Assembly (NCBI RefSeq): GCF_000952155.1
Contig: NZ_JYON01000007.1
Coordinates: forward strand, 1-64,000
Source: Aliterella atlantica CENA595
GTDB taxonomy: Bacteria > Cyanobacteriota > Cyanobacteriia > Cyanobacteriales > Chroococcidiopsidaceae
Reading direction: 5' to 3'
Length of the DNA stretch: 64,000 bases
Shown here: positions 9,572 to 18,146 of the stretch, in pieces
How positions within the stretch are numbered: the first letter of the stretch is position 1
Layout: each line of letters begins with the position of its first letter
Notes under the pieces: model-generated
Database searches by the model: none
The model's input: only the letters and a program-made list of their open reading frames with translations
Told to the model about the DNA's origin: nothing
Program-made: the position numbers and the translations under genes

Positions 9572-12500
9572 CTACTTGCAGGTTAGTTCTAAATTATAAG
9601 TTGCCATCAAACTAGCAATTGCATTAACTAATTCTGATGACTCCACTGGTTTAGTGATATGGCTTTGAAAGCCAGCAGTTATTGACTTTTGGCGATCTTC
9701 TTCCTTAGCAAAAGCACTAACAGCAATCGCACCTATTGGTCTATTTAACGTAAGTTCTCTAATTCGACGTAGCAGTGTATAACCATCCATTTCTGGCATG
9801 GAAATGTCGCTGACGAGAATATCTGGCTGAAATTGCACTAAAACTGCTAATGCTGCTTCTCCAGATTCAGCAGTTTTAACTGTGCTGCCAGCTTCTTCCA
9901 GGGTAAAGGCAATAAATTCTAGACTATCAAAATTATCATCTACAACCAAAATCCGAACGCCAGTTAAAGGAGATGACATTTGATTTTCTAATTCTGCTGG
10001 CGTAATAGTTGAATTAGTTGAGGTAAGGATAGGTAATGTAACCGTAAATATTGCTCCTAATCCTACGCCAGGACTGTCAGCAAAAATCGTTCCGCCATGT
10101 AACTCTACTAAATGACTGGCGATCGCCAGCCCTAATCCTAACCCATCTTTAGCGCGATTTGTCGAGCTATCGGCACGACGAAAACGCTCGAATACATAGG
10201 GTAAAAACTCAGGCGCGATGCCTTTACCCGTGTCCTTTACTTGAATTTGAGCGTAGGAACCATCTGTATGCAGAGAAATTTCTACTTGCCCCCGCTCTGG
10301 AGTGAACTTAATGGCATTTGTAACTAAATTGGTAATAATTTGCTGCAAGCGGCTAAGATCGCCCCATACTTGCACCTGGCTATATTCAATTTGGGAGCTA
10401 AGTTGAATCTGTTTGGCTTGCGCCATCAAACTCATGCTATCAATAGTATTTTCTAGCAACGTAGCTAATTGTACGGGAGCCATAGTTAGCTGCAAGTTGC
10501 CGCGAATCATCCGCGAAACATCGAGCAAATCTTCAATCAACTGCACTTGAGTTTGAGCGTTCCTTTCAATAGTTTCCAGCGCCCGTTCGGTAGTTACCCG
10601 ATCGAATTTGCGTGTCCGCAGTAACTTTGCCCAGCCCAAAATTGCATTCAAAGGCGATCTTAGTTCGTGAGATACCACTGCCAAAAACTCGTCTTTACTG
10701 CGGTTGGCGGCTTCTGCTTCTGCCCGTGCTGCTTGTTCTTTTGCTAGTAAAACTTCCCGTTCTTGCTTCAAATGCTTTTGTTCGCTGATATCTAATACAA
10801 AAGCCACACCGCGATCTGGGTATCCTGGCAAAAAAGCACAGCCGATTAAAATTGGTAGCCGCGTACCATCTTTGCAAATATACTCTTTTTCTATCGGATG
10901 GTAACAACCTGTAGATTGCATCTCGAACTTATTTGCTTCTATTTCCTGATATTCTGGCGGGGTAATATCGTCGAAGAAGATTTTGCCTGCTTGCATTTCG
11001 GCGCGACTGTAGCCTGTCATGCGGATAAAAGCATCGTTGGCATCAGTAATTTGACCTGCCATATTCCAGAACACAATCCCCATCAAGTCAGACTCAAATA
11101 AGCCTCTAAATAATGCTTCGTTTTCTTGCAAAGCTGTTTCAGTTTGCTTGCGCTTAGTGATGTCCAAATCGACACCAGCCATCCGCAAGGGTTGCCCGCC
11201 ATCATCGTAAAATACCTGTCCTTTGCTCTGCGCCCAGCGAATTTGACCGTTAGGGTAAACAATCCGAAATTCAATGTTGTATTCTGCTTTTGTATCTACA
11301 GAGTGCTTGATTGCTGCTAAGACGCGATCGCAATCTTCAGGGTGCAACCTAGAGACGAACATCTCGAAAGAACTATCAAACTCTCCTGGAGCTAATCCAA
11401 ATAAGGCTTCCATGTTCGCCGACCATTGAATTTGACCTGTTTGGATGTTCCAGTTCCAAGTTCCCATTTGGGCGGCTTCTAGAGCTAGGCGCAGCCCTGC
11501 TTCGCTCTCGCGCAAGCTTGCTTCTGCTTTCAACCGCTCTTGAAGTTGGCTAGAAACTTGGCTAAATAAGTCGGCTTGCTGAATGGCAATTCCTACTTGC
11601 GTTGCTAATTGTTGCAGCAGTTCGATTTCAATTGATTCCCACTTTCTAGGTGCAGAGCATTGATTGGCAACTAATAAACCCCACAATACTTCGCCTTGCA
11701 ATATCGGTACTACTAGATTTGCTTTGATTTGAAATTGAGCGAGCATTTCTACGTGGCAGGGCGCTAGATTAGCTGCGTATACATCTGTTACAGCTTGAAT
11801 GCGCCCTTGGCGATAGTCTTCACCTTTGGTTTGGCTAAAATACGTATCTTCAATTACAGCATCTTTGAGAACCCGCCATCCTTGTTCTACTGCTTCTACA
11901 ACTACAGTTCCGCTCCAGTCAGGGGCAAAGCGATAAATAAATACGCGATCGCATCCTAAAAATTTCCGCACTCCAACAACAGTAGTCTCAAGGGCTATTT
12001 CTAAATCTAACGATTGCCTTACTCGCTGGGCGAGTTCATTTACTAGCCGTTCGCGTTCTGTTTGCTGTTGCAGGGCTATTTCTGCTTTTTGCCGCTCTTT
12101 TAATTCGTTTTGAACTTTTTGGTAGAGTTCTGACTGCCCAATGGCAATACTAATGCTAGTTGATAGCTGCTGGATCAATTCTATTTCTAACTGTTGCCAC
12201 TGGCGCGGCGCGGCGCAATGATGAGCGATAATTAATCCCCACAAGACTTCGCCTTGAATTAGGGGTGCAACCAAGCAAGCTCTCACTTGAAACTGTTGCA
12301 GTAGCTCGACATAACATGGATCGATGTCAGGGGCGTAGATATCTGTTTTTGTGGAAATTTGTCCTTGGCGGTAGTTTTCAATATAGCGATCGGCAAAGCA
12401 TGGATCGTAAAAGTTTGATGATAAGAGACTTCGCCACCCTTCACCCACAGATTCAACTATTGCTGTACCGCCTCCATCTGCTTGCACTTGAAAAATAATG

Positions 12501-13432
12501 ACGCGATCGGTATGCAAAAATTGGCGAATTTCGGTTACAGTCGTTTGCAATACTGCCTCTAAGTCGAGCGAGGCGCGAATTTGCTGGGCTATTTGGGTAA
12601 TAATTCTTTCTTGCTCGATTTGTTGCTTTCTGTCTGCTGCAGCTTGTTCGCGTTCTGTAACGTCTCGCCAAGAAACGATCACTCCGCGATCTAATTTGCT
12701 TGCCCGTAGATCGTAAAATTTAGTTAAATAGCGATCGCCGAACTTATCGCTATAAATTAGCGCTTCTTTAATTAATGGCTCGCCTGTTTCCACTACCTGA
12801 CAGTATTGGGCAAATAATCCGCTTTGATAGTGGGCTGGTAGCAGTTCTCCTAAGCTTTGCCCGATCTGCTCTTTACTCATGCAATTGCTTTCTAGGGCTG
12901 CGGCGTTGAGGTAGTCGATGCGAAAGTCTACAATTTCTTCACCTTCATTTCTCACAGCAGAATAAATGCCAAAGCAGTCAAGCATATTTTCTACCGACGT
13001 GCGGAAGCGAGCTTCACTGCGTTGCAATTTTTGCCGCAACCTGTAGTTTTCGATCGCATTGCGTACTGCTAGCTGCAAGCGATCGCTTGTTATATGATTT
13101 TTGACTAAATAATCTTCTGCGCCGTTTTTAATTGCTTGGGCTGCTACTTCTTCGTTTCCTTGCCCTGTAATCATAATTACTGGGGGAGTGCGATCGCCTA
13201 CTTGCTCTTTTAATTCACCCAGAAATTCTAATCCATCTAAATCTGGCAATCCAAAATCTAGCAATATTCCATCTACAGCTTGCTCTTGACATAATGCTAG
13301 CCCACCTGCTGCTGACTCTTTTTCCACGATTGTGTAGGTAAATTCTGCATCTGCTAGCAGATACCGTTTATAAACTTCTCGATCTGGAGGAAAATCATCA
13401 ACAATCAAAACGGTGCGGTGTTGCTTGGTCAT
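9572..13432 (-). CDS. Hybrid histidine kinase with two cyanobacteriochrome-like GAF domains
   Basis: A 1286-residue soluble protein in the order receiver (Asp59), PAS (about 138-262), GAF1 (275-430), GAF2 (460-620), PAS (640-765), PAS (767-890), HisKA (His922 in VVSHELRSPL), HATPase, receiver (Asp1209 in LVSDISMPEMDG). GAF1 has DPCF at 343-346 and a second Cys at 373, exactly 28 residues apart, the pattern of DXCF dual-cysteine cyanobacteriochromes. GAF2 has the canonical Cys559-His560 pair but Tyr531 in the DXCF slot (DTYF). Both GAFs may therefore bind bilins with different colour ranges; this is inference. It is the first gene of the photoreceptor operon. Confidence 0.88.
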   Translation of the reverse strand: MTKQHRTVLIVDDFPPDREVYKRYLLADAEFTYTIVEKESAAGGLALCQEQAVDGILLDFGLPDLDGLEFLGELKEQVGDRTPPVIMITGQGNEEVAAQAIKNGAEDYLVKNHITSDRLQLAVRNAIENYRLRQKLQRSEARFRTSVENMLDCFGIYSAVRNEGEEIVDFRIDYLNAAALESNCMSKEQIGQSLGELLPAHYQSGLFAQYCQVVETGEPLIKEALIYSDKFGDRYLTKFYDLRASKLDRGVIVSWRDVTEREQAAADRKQQIEQERIITQIAQQIRASLDLEAVLQTTVTEIRQFLHTDRVIIFQVQADGGGTAIVESVGEGWRSLLSSNFYDPCFADRYIENYRQGQISTKTDIYAPDIDPCYVELLQQFQVRACLVAPLIQGEVLWGLIIAHHCAAPRQWQQLEIELIQQLSTSISIAIGQSELYQKVQNELKERQKAEIALQQQTERERLVNELAQRVRQSLDLEIALETTVVGVRKFLGCDRVFIYRFAPDWSGTVVVEAVEQGWRVLKDAVIEDTYFSQTKGEDYRQGRIQAVTDVYAANLAPCHVEMLAQFQIKANLVVPILQGEVLWGLLVANQCSAPRKWESIEIELLQQLATQVGIAIQQADLFSQVSSQLQERLKAEASLRESEAGLRLALEAAQMGTWNWNIQTGQIQWSANMEALFGLAPGEFDSSFEMFVSRLHPEDCDRVLAAIKHSVDTKAEYNIEFRIVYPNGQIRWAQSKGQVFYDDGGQPLRMAGVDLDITKRKQTETALQENEALFRGLFESDLMGIVFWNMAGQITDANDAFIRMTGYSRAEMQAGKIFFDDITPPEYQEIEANKFEMQSTGCYHPIEKEYICKDGTRLPILIGCAFLPGYPDRGVAFVLDISEQKHLKQEREVLLAKEQAARAEAEAANRSKDEFLAVVSHELRSPLNAILGWAKLLRTRKFDRVTTERALETIERNAQTQVQLIEDLLDVSRMIRGNLQLTMAPVQLATLLENTIDSMSLMAQAKQIQLSSQIEYSQVQVWGDLSRLQQIITNLVTNAIKFTPERGQVEISLHTDGSYAQIQVKDTGKGIAPEFLPYVFERFRRADSSTNRAKDGLGLGLAIASHLVELHGGTIFADSPGVGLGAIFTVTLPILTSTNSTITPAELENQMSSPLTGVRILVVDDNFDSLEFIAFTLEEAGSTVKTAESGEAALAVLVQFQPDILVSDISMPEMDGYTLLRRIRELTLNRPIGAIAVSAFAKEEDRQKSITAGFQSHITKPVESSELVNAIASLMATYNLELTCK

Positions 13433-13681
13433 TGCATCCTACAAACTGTTTAGTATGTGCTGTCAGGTTTTAGCAATTAGGTATTTCGTTAACTACGAAC
13501 AAACAGCTATTTTGCTAAAAGCTAACAATCTAATAGCGCCTCCTCAATGAGTAGCGATTTTTTAATCTTGTTTTCCCAATATACTCGATCGCTATAGTCT
13601 CTTTGAAGTCGCTATTGCTTCTTCAAACTTATTTAATATTTACTGCAACCTTTAGTTCCCAGCATTTTTAACTAAAGCTTT

Positions 13682-14065
13682 TCACACGGTAGCTAGCAGT
13701 TCATCATAGCGACGTACTTCCACAAGCTTATTTTGTCCGTCTACCAAAACGACTGTCGGGCAGTAAGTTTGGAGTTCTTCACTGCTAAACTGAGCGTAAG
13801 TCATAATGATTATGCGATCGCCAGGCATTCCCAGTCTTGCTGCTGCTCCATTTAATTCTATAGCTCTAGAGTTTGCTGGAGATGCGATCGCATAGGTAAT
13901 TAATCGTTCTCCATTCGCTACATTGACTACTTGCACTTGCTCGTAAGGTAAAATTCCTGCAGCATCTAATAAAGTGCGATCGATGCTGATGCTACCTACA
14001 TAGTTCAGATTCGCCGCTGTCAGAGTGCAACTATGAATTTTGGCTGCCAAAAATGTACGATGCAT
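13682..14065 (-). CDS. panD: Aspartate 1-decarboxylase
   Basis: A 127-residue pyruvoyl-dependent enzyme making beta-alanine from L-aspartate for pantothenate and coenzyme A. The self-processing Gly24-Ser25 pair is in YVGSISID, and the conserved start [11 protein letters not shown] and [18 protein letters not shown] block are present. Length is normal for PanD. It is a lone leftward gene; panB lies 21 kb away in the same window (35151-35921). Confidence 0.97.
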   Translation of the reverse strand: MHRTFLAAKIHSCTLTAANLNYVGSISIDRTLLDAAGILPYEQVQVVNVANGERLITYAIASPANSRAIELNGAAARLGMPGDRIIIMTYAQFSSEELQTYCPTVVLVDGQNKLVEVRRYDELLATV

Positions 14066-14143
14066 AGAGTAGTTTTGATTTTTGAGTTTTAAGTTGTTGA
14101 TTTACTAGCTCGTTACTTTACTCAAGGGACAAAAAGGGGAAGA

Positions 14144-14179
14144 GTTAACAGTGACCAGTTACCAGTTACCAGTTACCAG
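14144..14179. repeat. Heptamer array, family A, copy 1
   Basis: A GTTAACAG leader followed by four 7-bp units: one TGACCAG and three TTACCAG. It has the same 8+28 bp architecture as the arrays at 14293 and 14998. It lies in the roughly 300-bp gap between panD and ppa and forms an imperfect inverted repeat with the next copy. It is an STRR-type repeat of cyanobacteria. Confidence 0.85.
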
Positions 14180-14292
14180 TTAAGAACTAATAGCTAGTGA
14201 CTGTTAATTGTCCGAGCTACTAACTATCTCACCATCAGCAGTTCTTAGCTATCAGCTACTTAGAAAAGAGTATTTTCCTATTTCTCTTTTAC

Positions 14293-14328
14293 CTGGTCAC
14301 TGGTCACTGGTCACTGGTCACTGTTAAC
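14293..14328. repeat. Heptamer array, family A, copy 2 (inverted)
   Basis: Four CTGGTCA units followed by CTGTTAAC. On the minus strand it reads GTTAACAG plus four TGACCAG units, so it is the exact reverse complement of the array at 14998-15033. The two bracket the ppa gene. It lies about 40 bp beyond the ppa stop. The 114-bp spacer to copy 1 holds nothing else recognisable. Confidence 0.88.
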
Positions 14329-14370
14329 TCCCCTAGCTATTTTTTAGTGTAGGCTAAATTTCCCGCAATC

Positions 14371-14913
14371 TTATGTAGTTTCTGAGTCTGAATCGCGTCC
14401 TTGTTCGCTACCTGCTTGGATGCACTTTTCTACCAAAGGCATAACTTCTTCTACATCTAGCCAACCGCGAATTTCTGTTACCTTTTTCTCCAAGTTTTTG
14501 TAACTGCGGAAAAACTCGGCAATTTCGTTTAAGCGGTGCGGTGCTACATCTTTGAGAGAATGAACGTGAGCGTAACGCGGATCTTTGTCAGGAACGCAGA
14601 GAATTTTTTCATCGCGATCGCCACCATCGATCATTTCTAACATACCGATTGGTCGCGCGGCAATTACGCAGCCTGGAAATGTTGGCTCGTCCATCAATAC
14701 CATACCATCAAGCGGATCGCCATCATCAGCCAAAGTATTCGGCACGAAGCCGTAATCGTAAGGGTATTGCACTGATGAGTAAAGCACTCGATCTAAAGCA
14801 AAGGCTTGTAAATCTTTATCGTACTCGTACTTATTTTTGCTACCAGCAGCAATCTCAATCAAGACATTAATTAAACCTGGTTTAGGTTGGGCTGGAATGC
14901 GGTTTAGATCCAC
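14371..14913 (-). CDS. ppa: Inorganic pyrophosphatase (family I)
   Basis: A 180-residue soluble Mg2+-dependent enzyme that hydrolyses pyrophosphate and so drives biosynthetic reactions. The active-site signature [11 protein letters not shown] and conserved KNKYEYD and [11 protein letters not shown] are present. Length is normal for the bacterial hexameric type. It is monocistronic and bracketed by an exact 36-bp inverted repeat (14293-14328 and 14998-15033). Confidence 0.97.
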   Translation of the reverse strand: MDLNRIPAQPKPGLINVLIEIAAGSKNKYEYDKDLQAFALDRVLYSSVQYPYDYGFVPNTLADDGDPLDGMVLMDEPTFPGCVIAARPIGMLEMIDGGDRDEKILCVPDKDPRYAHVHSLKDVAPHRLNEIAEFFRSYKNLEKKVTEIRGWLDVEEVMPLVEKCIQAGSEQGRDSDSETT

Positions 14914-14997
14914 TGAATTTCTCCACTTGACAAAACTTAGAAGGGAGCATTTGCTTAATGCTCCCCTGGAAACGCATTCTAGGCTAAAATGGGCGCT

Positions 14998-15033
14998 GTT
15001 AACAGTGACCAGTGACCAGTGACCAGTGACCAG
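14998..15033. repeat. Heptamer array, family A, copy 3
   Basis: GTTAACAG followed by four exact TGACCAG units, in the region upstream of ppa. It is the perfect reverse complement of 14293-14328. It lies 84 bp upstream of the ppa start, so it may sit within or near the ppa promoter. Confidence 0.9.
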
Positions 15034-15166
15034 TTAATCCCCATACTTAAAAGAGCGGGGATTTACATAATGAATTAATTTCTTGATTTCCCATAAATAA
15101 ATTTGGGAACACGAGCTTTTGGCAAGAATCCTCTTTCCTAAAACGTCGCTTGCTTGTACCTTCTTA

Positions 15167-15185
15167 AATTACGAATTACGAATTA
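15167..15185. repeat. Heptamer array, family B, short copy
   Basis: Two AATTACG units plus AATTA. Read on the minus strand it starts with TAATTCG, and its TAA is the stop codon of the small gene 15183-15392. It is the shortest of the four family B arrays in the window. Confidence 0.8.
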
Positions 15186-15392
15186 TTTGGTCACAGTTCT
15201 TTGATAGGTAATTGGTTGTACTTCCCCGATCGCACGGCTTGATGAATAATGACCGATTACCCACAAAGGTACTATCAAAGTCACTAAAGCGATCGCCGTT
15301 CCTGTAATGTCTGCCAACCGATGAGAAGCTCTTACTGAGGAGTTGACAGACGGGGTACTACTTGAATCCATATAAATTTGCGAACCTACCAC
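15183..15392 (-). CDS. Small single-span membrane protein, unknown function
   Basis: A 69-residue protein with a polar N-terminus (rich in Ser) and one strongly hydrophobic helix at about residues 30-47 (GTAIALVTLIVPLWVI). Met8 (at 15371) is an alternative start. The context RLADITGTAIALVTL looks like a conserved small cyanobacterial membrane protein, but I recognise no named family. The stop codon lies inside a heptamer array. It is probably monocistronic. Confidence 0.55.
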   Translation of the reverse strand: MVGSQIYMDSSSTPSVNSSVRASHRLADITGTAIALVTLIVPLWVIGHYSSSRAIGEVQPITYQRTVTK

Positions 15393-15594
15393 TCAACCCA
15401 GGGAGGCAATGAGAAAAGTATTTTTTCTGGTTGCCACTACCCTGCTATTACTATTTTAGCTAGTTATTTGAGTAAGACTGTCTGCTAGCAAACAATCTCA
15501 AGTCAAAAAACTTCCTATCAGCACGTATTTACTGCTTGACTGACTTAGTTTTCCCAACTTGCAGCCAAAAATATAGGCGATCGCATAACTTCAT

Positions 15595-15620
15595 AAAAAA
15601 ACCGCCAAACTAAGGCGGTT
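15595..15620 (-). terminator. Rho-independent terminator of the aspA-DUF362 operon
   Basis: On the minus strand a 7-bp stem (AACCGCC / GGCGGTT) with a 7-base loop is followed directly by a T run. It lies about 100 bp past the DUF362 stop and is oriented to end the leftward operon. The remaining gap 15393-15594 holds no other recognisable feature. Confidence 0.8.
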
Positions 15621-15691
15621 TCTCAGCAATCAGAGGATTTGAGCGATGCTTGGCGTTTTTATCGTTCTCCATTAAAAATTAAATATCTTTA

Positions 15692-15724
15692 AATTACGAA
15701 TTACGAATTACGAATTACGAATTA
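15692..15724. repeat. Heptamer array, family B, four units
   Basis: Four AATTACG units plus AATTA. On the minus strand it begins TAATTCG and the TAA is the stop codon of the DUF362 gene. The codons just before (ACT AAA TAA) resemble those ending the small gene at 15183 (ACC AAA TAA). Confidence 0.85.
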
Positions 15725-16672
15725 TTTAGTCATCGGCTCCTTAATAAATCTAATATACAGGTGCTTAAAAGTAGACTGAACCACGCGCGGCATTCCAAAA
15801 TCAATCGGCATCAGCTTATCTGGTAGCAAAAAATCGTGAATTTGTAAGTCGGCAGGTTGCAGAAGCGGAAAGTCAATATCTGCTAGTTCTCCTATAAGTC
15901 CCAAACGCTGCTGGGCGGCTATTGTCGGCACTGCAAAAGGCTCGACACCGAGGATAGATACCATTACTCTATCAAGCGCAAATACATTGCTTGCTGCTCC
16001 TAAAATGCCCAAATGACGCGGTTCTCCGCCACTAGGTCCATTGCCTTGATGAGCGATGATGCCGTCAAGAATTGTCAAGTTTGGGGCGATCGCTTTTGCT
16101 GTTTCAACTAGCATTTCCCCAAATCTGTCACGATCTTTGCCAGCTTCCATGTGCCACCATGCTTTCATCTTGCCAGGAACGCAGCCAAATAGGTTTTTTA
16201 CGCCCAGTGTTAGTGTTAATTGCGCGTGAGATTTGACTTTAGGCAAGTTGATGACGACATCCGCCTCCATTGCTTCTTTTGATAGCAACAGATGGTTAAA
16301 TTCGCCTGCGGTTTGATAGCGTTGTCCGTGAAAGTCGATTACTGGTAAATTTAATTTCTCAATTATTGGTAAGTAACCATTTGCTGCTGCTACTCCCATA
16401 GCACTACCAAAAGCAGGGCTATCGCCTAAAAATGGTTTACCGCCTGCATCTATTACCATTTGGGCTACGGCATGCACTAATTCTGGGCGAGTGGTACACT
16501 CTTTTCCAGGACGCGCCCCAGTTAATAGGTTGGGTTTGAGTAAAACGCGATCGCCTGTTTTTACAATAGCTTCGATCCCGCCTAGCGGAGCTAGTAAGGT
16601 TTCTAAATTTCTAGATAGGCATTCTAAATCGTAAGATTCAGCGCGAATTAGACTGACGCAGGGTTTATTCAT
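15722..16672 (-). CDS. DUF362 domain protein
   Basis: A 316-residue DUF362 protein. Typical features are VLLKPNLLTGARPGK, VINLPKVKSHAQLTLTLGVKNLFGCVPG and the C-terminal ASNVFALDRVM. Some relatives carry a fused ferredoxin-like 4Fe-4S domain; no CxxCxxC cluster motif is present here. The function of the family is not established. It follows aspA by 12 bp, so the two are probably co-transcribed. The stop codon is supplied by a heptamer array. Confidence 0.85.
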   Translation of the reverse strand: MNKPCVSLIRAESYDLECLSRNLETLLAPLGGIEAIVKTGDRVLLKPNLLTGARPGKECTTRPELVHAVAQMVIDAGGKPFLGDSPAFGSAMGVAAANGYLPIIEKLNLPVIDFHGQRYQTAGEFNHLLLSKEAMEADVVINLPKVKSHAQLTLTLGVKNLFGCVPGKMKAWWHMEAGKDRDRFGEMLVETAKAIAPNLTILDGIIAHQGNGPSGGEPRHLGILGAASNVFALDRVMVSILGVEPFAVPTIAAQQRLGLIGELADIDFPLLQPADLQIHDFLLPDKLMPIDFGMPRVVQSTFKHLYIRFIKEPMTK

Positions 16673-16684
16673 AATTTTTATATT

Positions 16685-18109
16685 TTATGGATTTGAGGTA
16701 GGCATCGCACTCATTTGTTCTAGGTTTAATACCTTAGCTAATTCCTCTGCACTCATCAAACCGCGTTCTAGAACAATTTGCCGCAAAGATTTACCTGTTT
16801 CTAGTGATTCTTTGGCAACTGCGGCGGCATTTAAATAACCAATGTGTGTATTTAAGGCTGTAACTAAAGCAAGACTACCTTCAGCGTAAGCCAGACAGCG
16901 ATCGCTATTAGCTGTAATTCCTTGTATGCAACGTTTTGTTAGGGCATTAATGGTGTTACCTAATATTTCGATGCTGTGAATGAGGTTGTAGGCAATCAAC
17001 GGCATCATTACATTTAACTCTAATTGCCCTGCTTGGGCGGCAAATGCGATCGCATTATCATATCCCATTACCTGAAAACATACCATTGATGTCATTTCTG
17101 CCATTACAGGGTTGTATTTCCCTGGCATAATGGACGATCCTGGCTGTACTGGTGGCAATTGAATTTCTTTTAATCCAGTTTTTGGTCCTGAATCCATTAA
17201 CCGCAAATCGTGAGATATTTTGACACAGTCTTGAGCTAAGTTGCGTAAAGCACCGGAAACGTTGACAAATGGAGCCATGCTTTGCATTGCTGCCATTAAA
17301 TGCGGTGCTGGTTTTAAGGAGTGACTTAGGAGTTCTGATAGTATTTGGGCAACGCGATCGCTATACTGAGGATGAGTATTTAAACCCGTTCCGGCTGCAC
17401 TTCCGCCTAATCCTAGTTTTGTTAAGTCTTCTGCTGCTAATTTAAGTCTATTTTGATGCTCTATGAGAATTTGCGCCCAAGCGCGGAAACTCTCGCCTAG
17501 CCTGACTGGTACTGCATCTTGCAGATGAGTTCTGCCAGATTTGACTATATCTTGAAATTCTATAGCTTTATTATTTAAGGATGCGATCGCTTCCTCTAAA
17601 GCTGGATATAGCGTGTGTGCTAGGGCTAGCAAGCCGCCGATTCTAATTGCTGTAGGGATAACATCGTTTGTAGACTGTCCGTAATTGACATGATCGTTGG
17701 GGCTAACTCGTTGATAATTGCCTTTGCGATCGCCTAATATCTCTAAAGCCCGATTGCTGAGAACTTCATTAATATTCATATGGTGAGAAGTTCCCGCGCC
17801 AGCTTGATATATATCGACCACAAACTGATCGCGCATCTTACCAGATAATACTTCATCCGCCGCTTGGACGATCGCGCGAGCAATGTCTGCGGGAATGCAA
17901 CTAAGTTCGCTATTAGTAAGGGCTGTAGCTTTTTTGATGATTACGCAAGCATCTACATAAGTAGGCAAAGGTTTGATGCCGCTAATGGGAAAATTCTCTA
18001 TCGCCCGCACAGTTTGAATGCCGTAATAAGCACTGTTGGGGATTGGCAATTCGCCCATCGAATCGCGTTCGATGCGAAATTCTGAATTTTGTTGATCGAT
18101 CGTGGTCAT
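16685..18109 (-). CDS. aspA: Aspartate ammonia-lyase
   Basis: A 474-residue member of the fumarase/aspartase superfamily. It has TSHHMNINEVLSNRA, NDHVNYGQSTNDVIPTA, GRTHLQDAVP and the signature loop GSSIMPGKYNPVM. Most relatives have Val in place of Tyr in GKxNP; this substitution is visible and unusual. Aspartase interconverts L-aspartate and fumarate plus ammonia. The divergent TPR gene starts 37 bp upstream, and DUF362 follows in the same operon. Aspartase is preferred over class II fumarase because of the MNINEV block and length, but activity is not proven. Confidence 0.88.
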   Translation of the reverse strand: MTTIDQQNSEFRIERDSMGELPIPNSAYYGIQTVRAIENFPISGIKPLPTYVDACVIIKKATALTNSELSCIPADIARAIVQAADEVLSGKMRDQFVVDIYQAGAGTSHHMNINEVLSNRALEILGDRKGNYQRVSPNDHVNYGQSTNDVIPTAIRIGGLLALAHTLYPALEEAIASLNNKAIEFQDIVKSGRTHLQDAVPVRLGESFRAWAQILIEHQNRLKLAAEDLTKLGLGGSAAGTGLNTHPQYSDRVAQILSELLSHSLKPAPHLMAAMQSMAPFVNVSGALRNLAQDCVKISHDLRLMDSGPKTGLKEIQLPPVQPGSSIMPGKYNPVMAEMTSMVCFQVMGYDNAIAFAAQAGQLELNVMMPLIAYNLIHSIEILGNTINALTKRCIQGITANSDRCLAYAEGSLALVTALNTHIGYLNAAAVAKESLETGKSLRQIVLERGLMSAEELAKVLNLEQMSAMPTSNP

Positions 18110-18146
18110 TTTTTGGGAATCTTAGAGAATAAAATCATCCTTAAGT

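Noticed and set aside
14144-15033. Heptamer arrays considered as a CRISPR array
   Set aside because: Units are 7 bp and directly adjacent with no spacers, and no cas gene is present.
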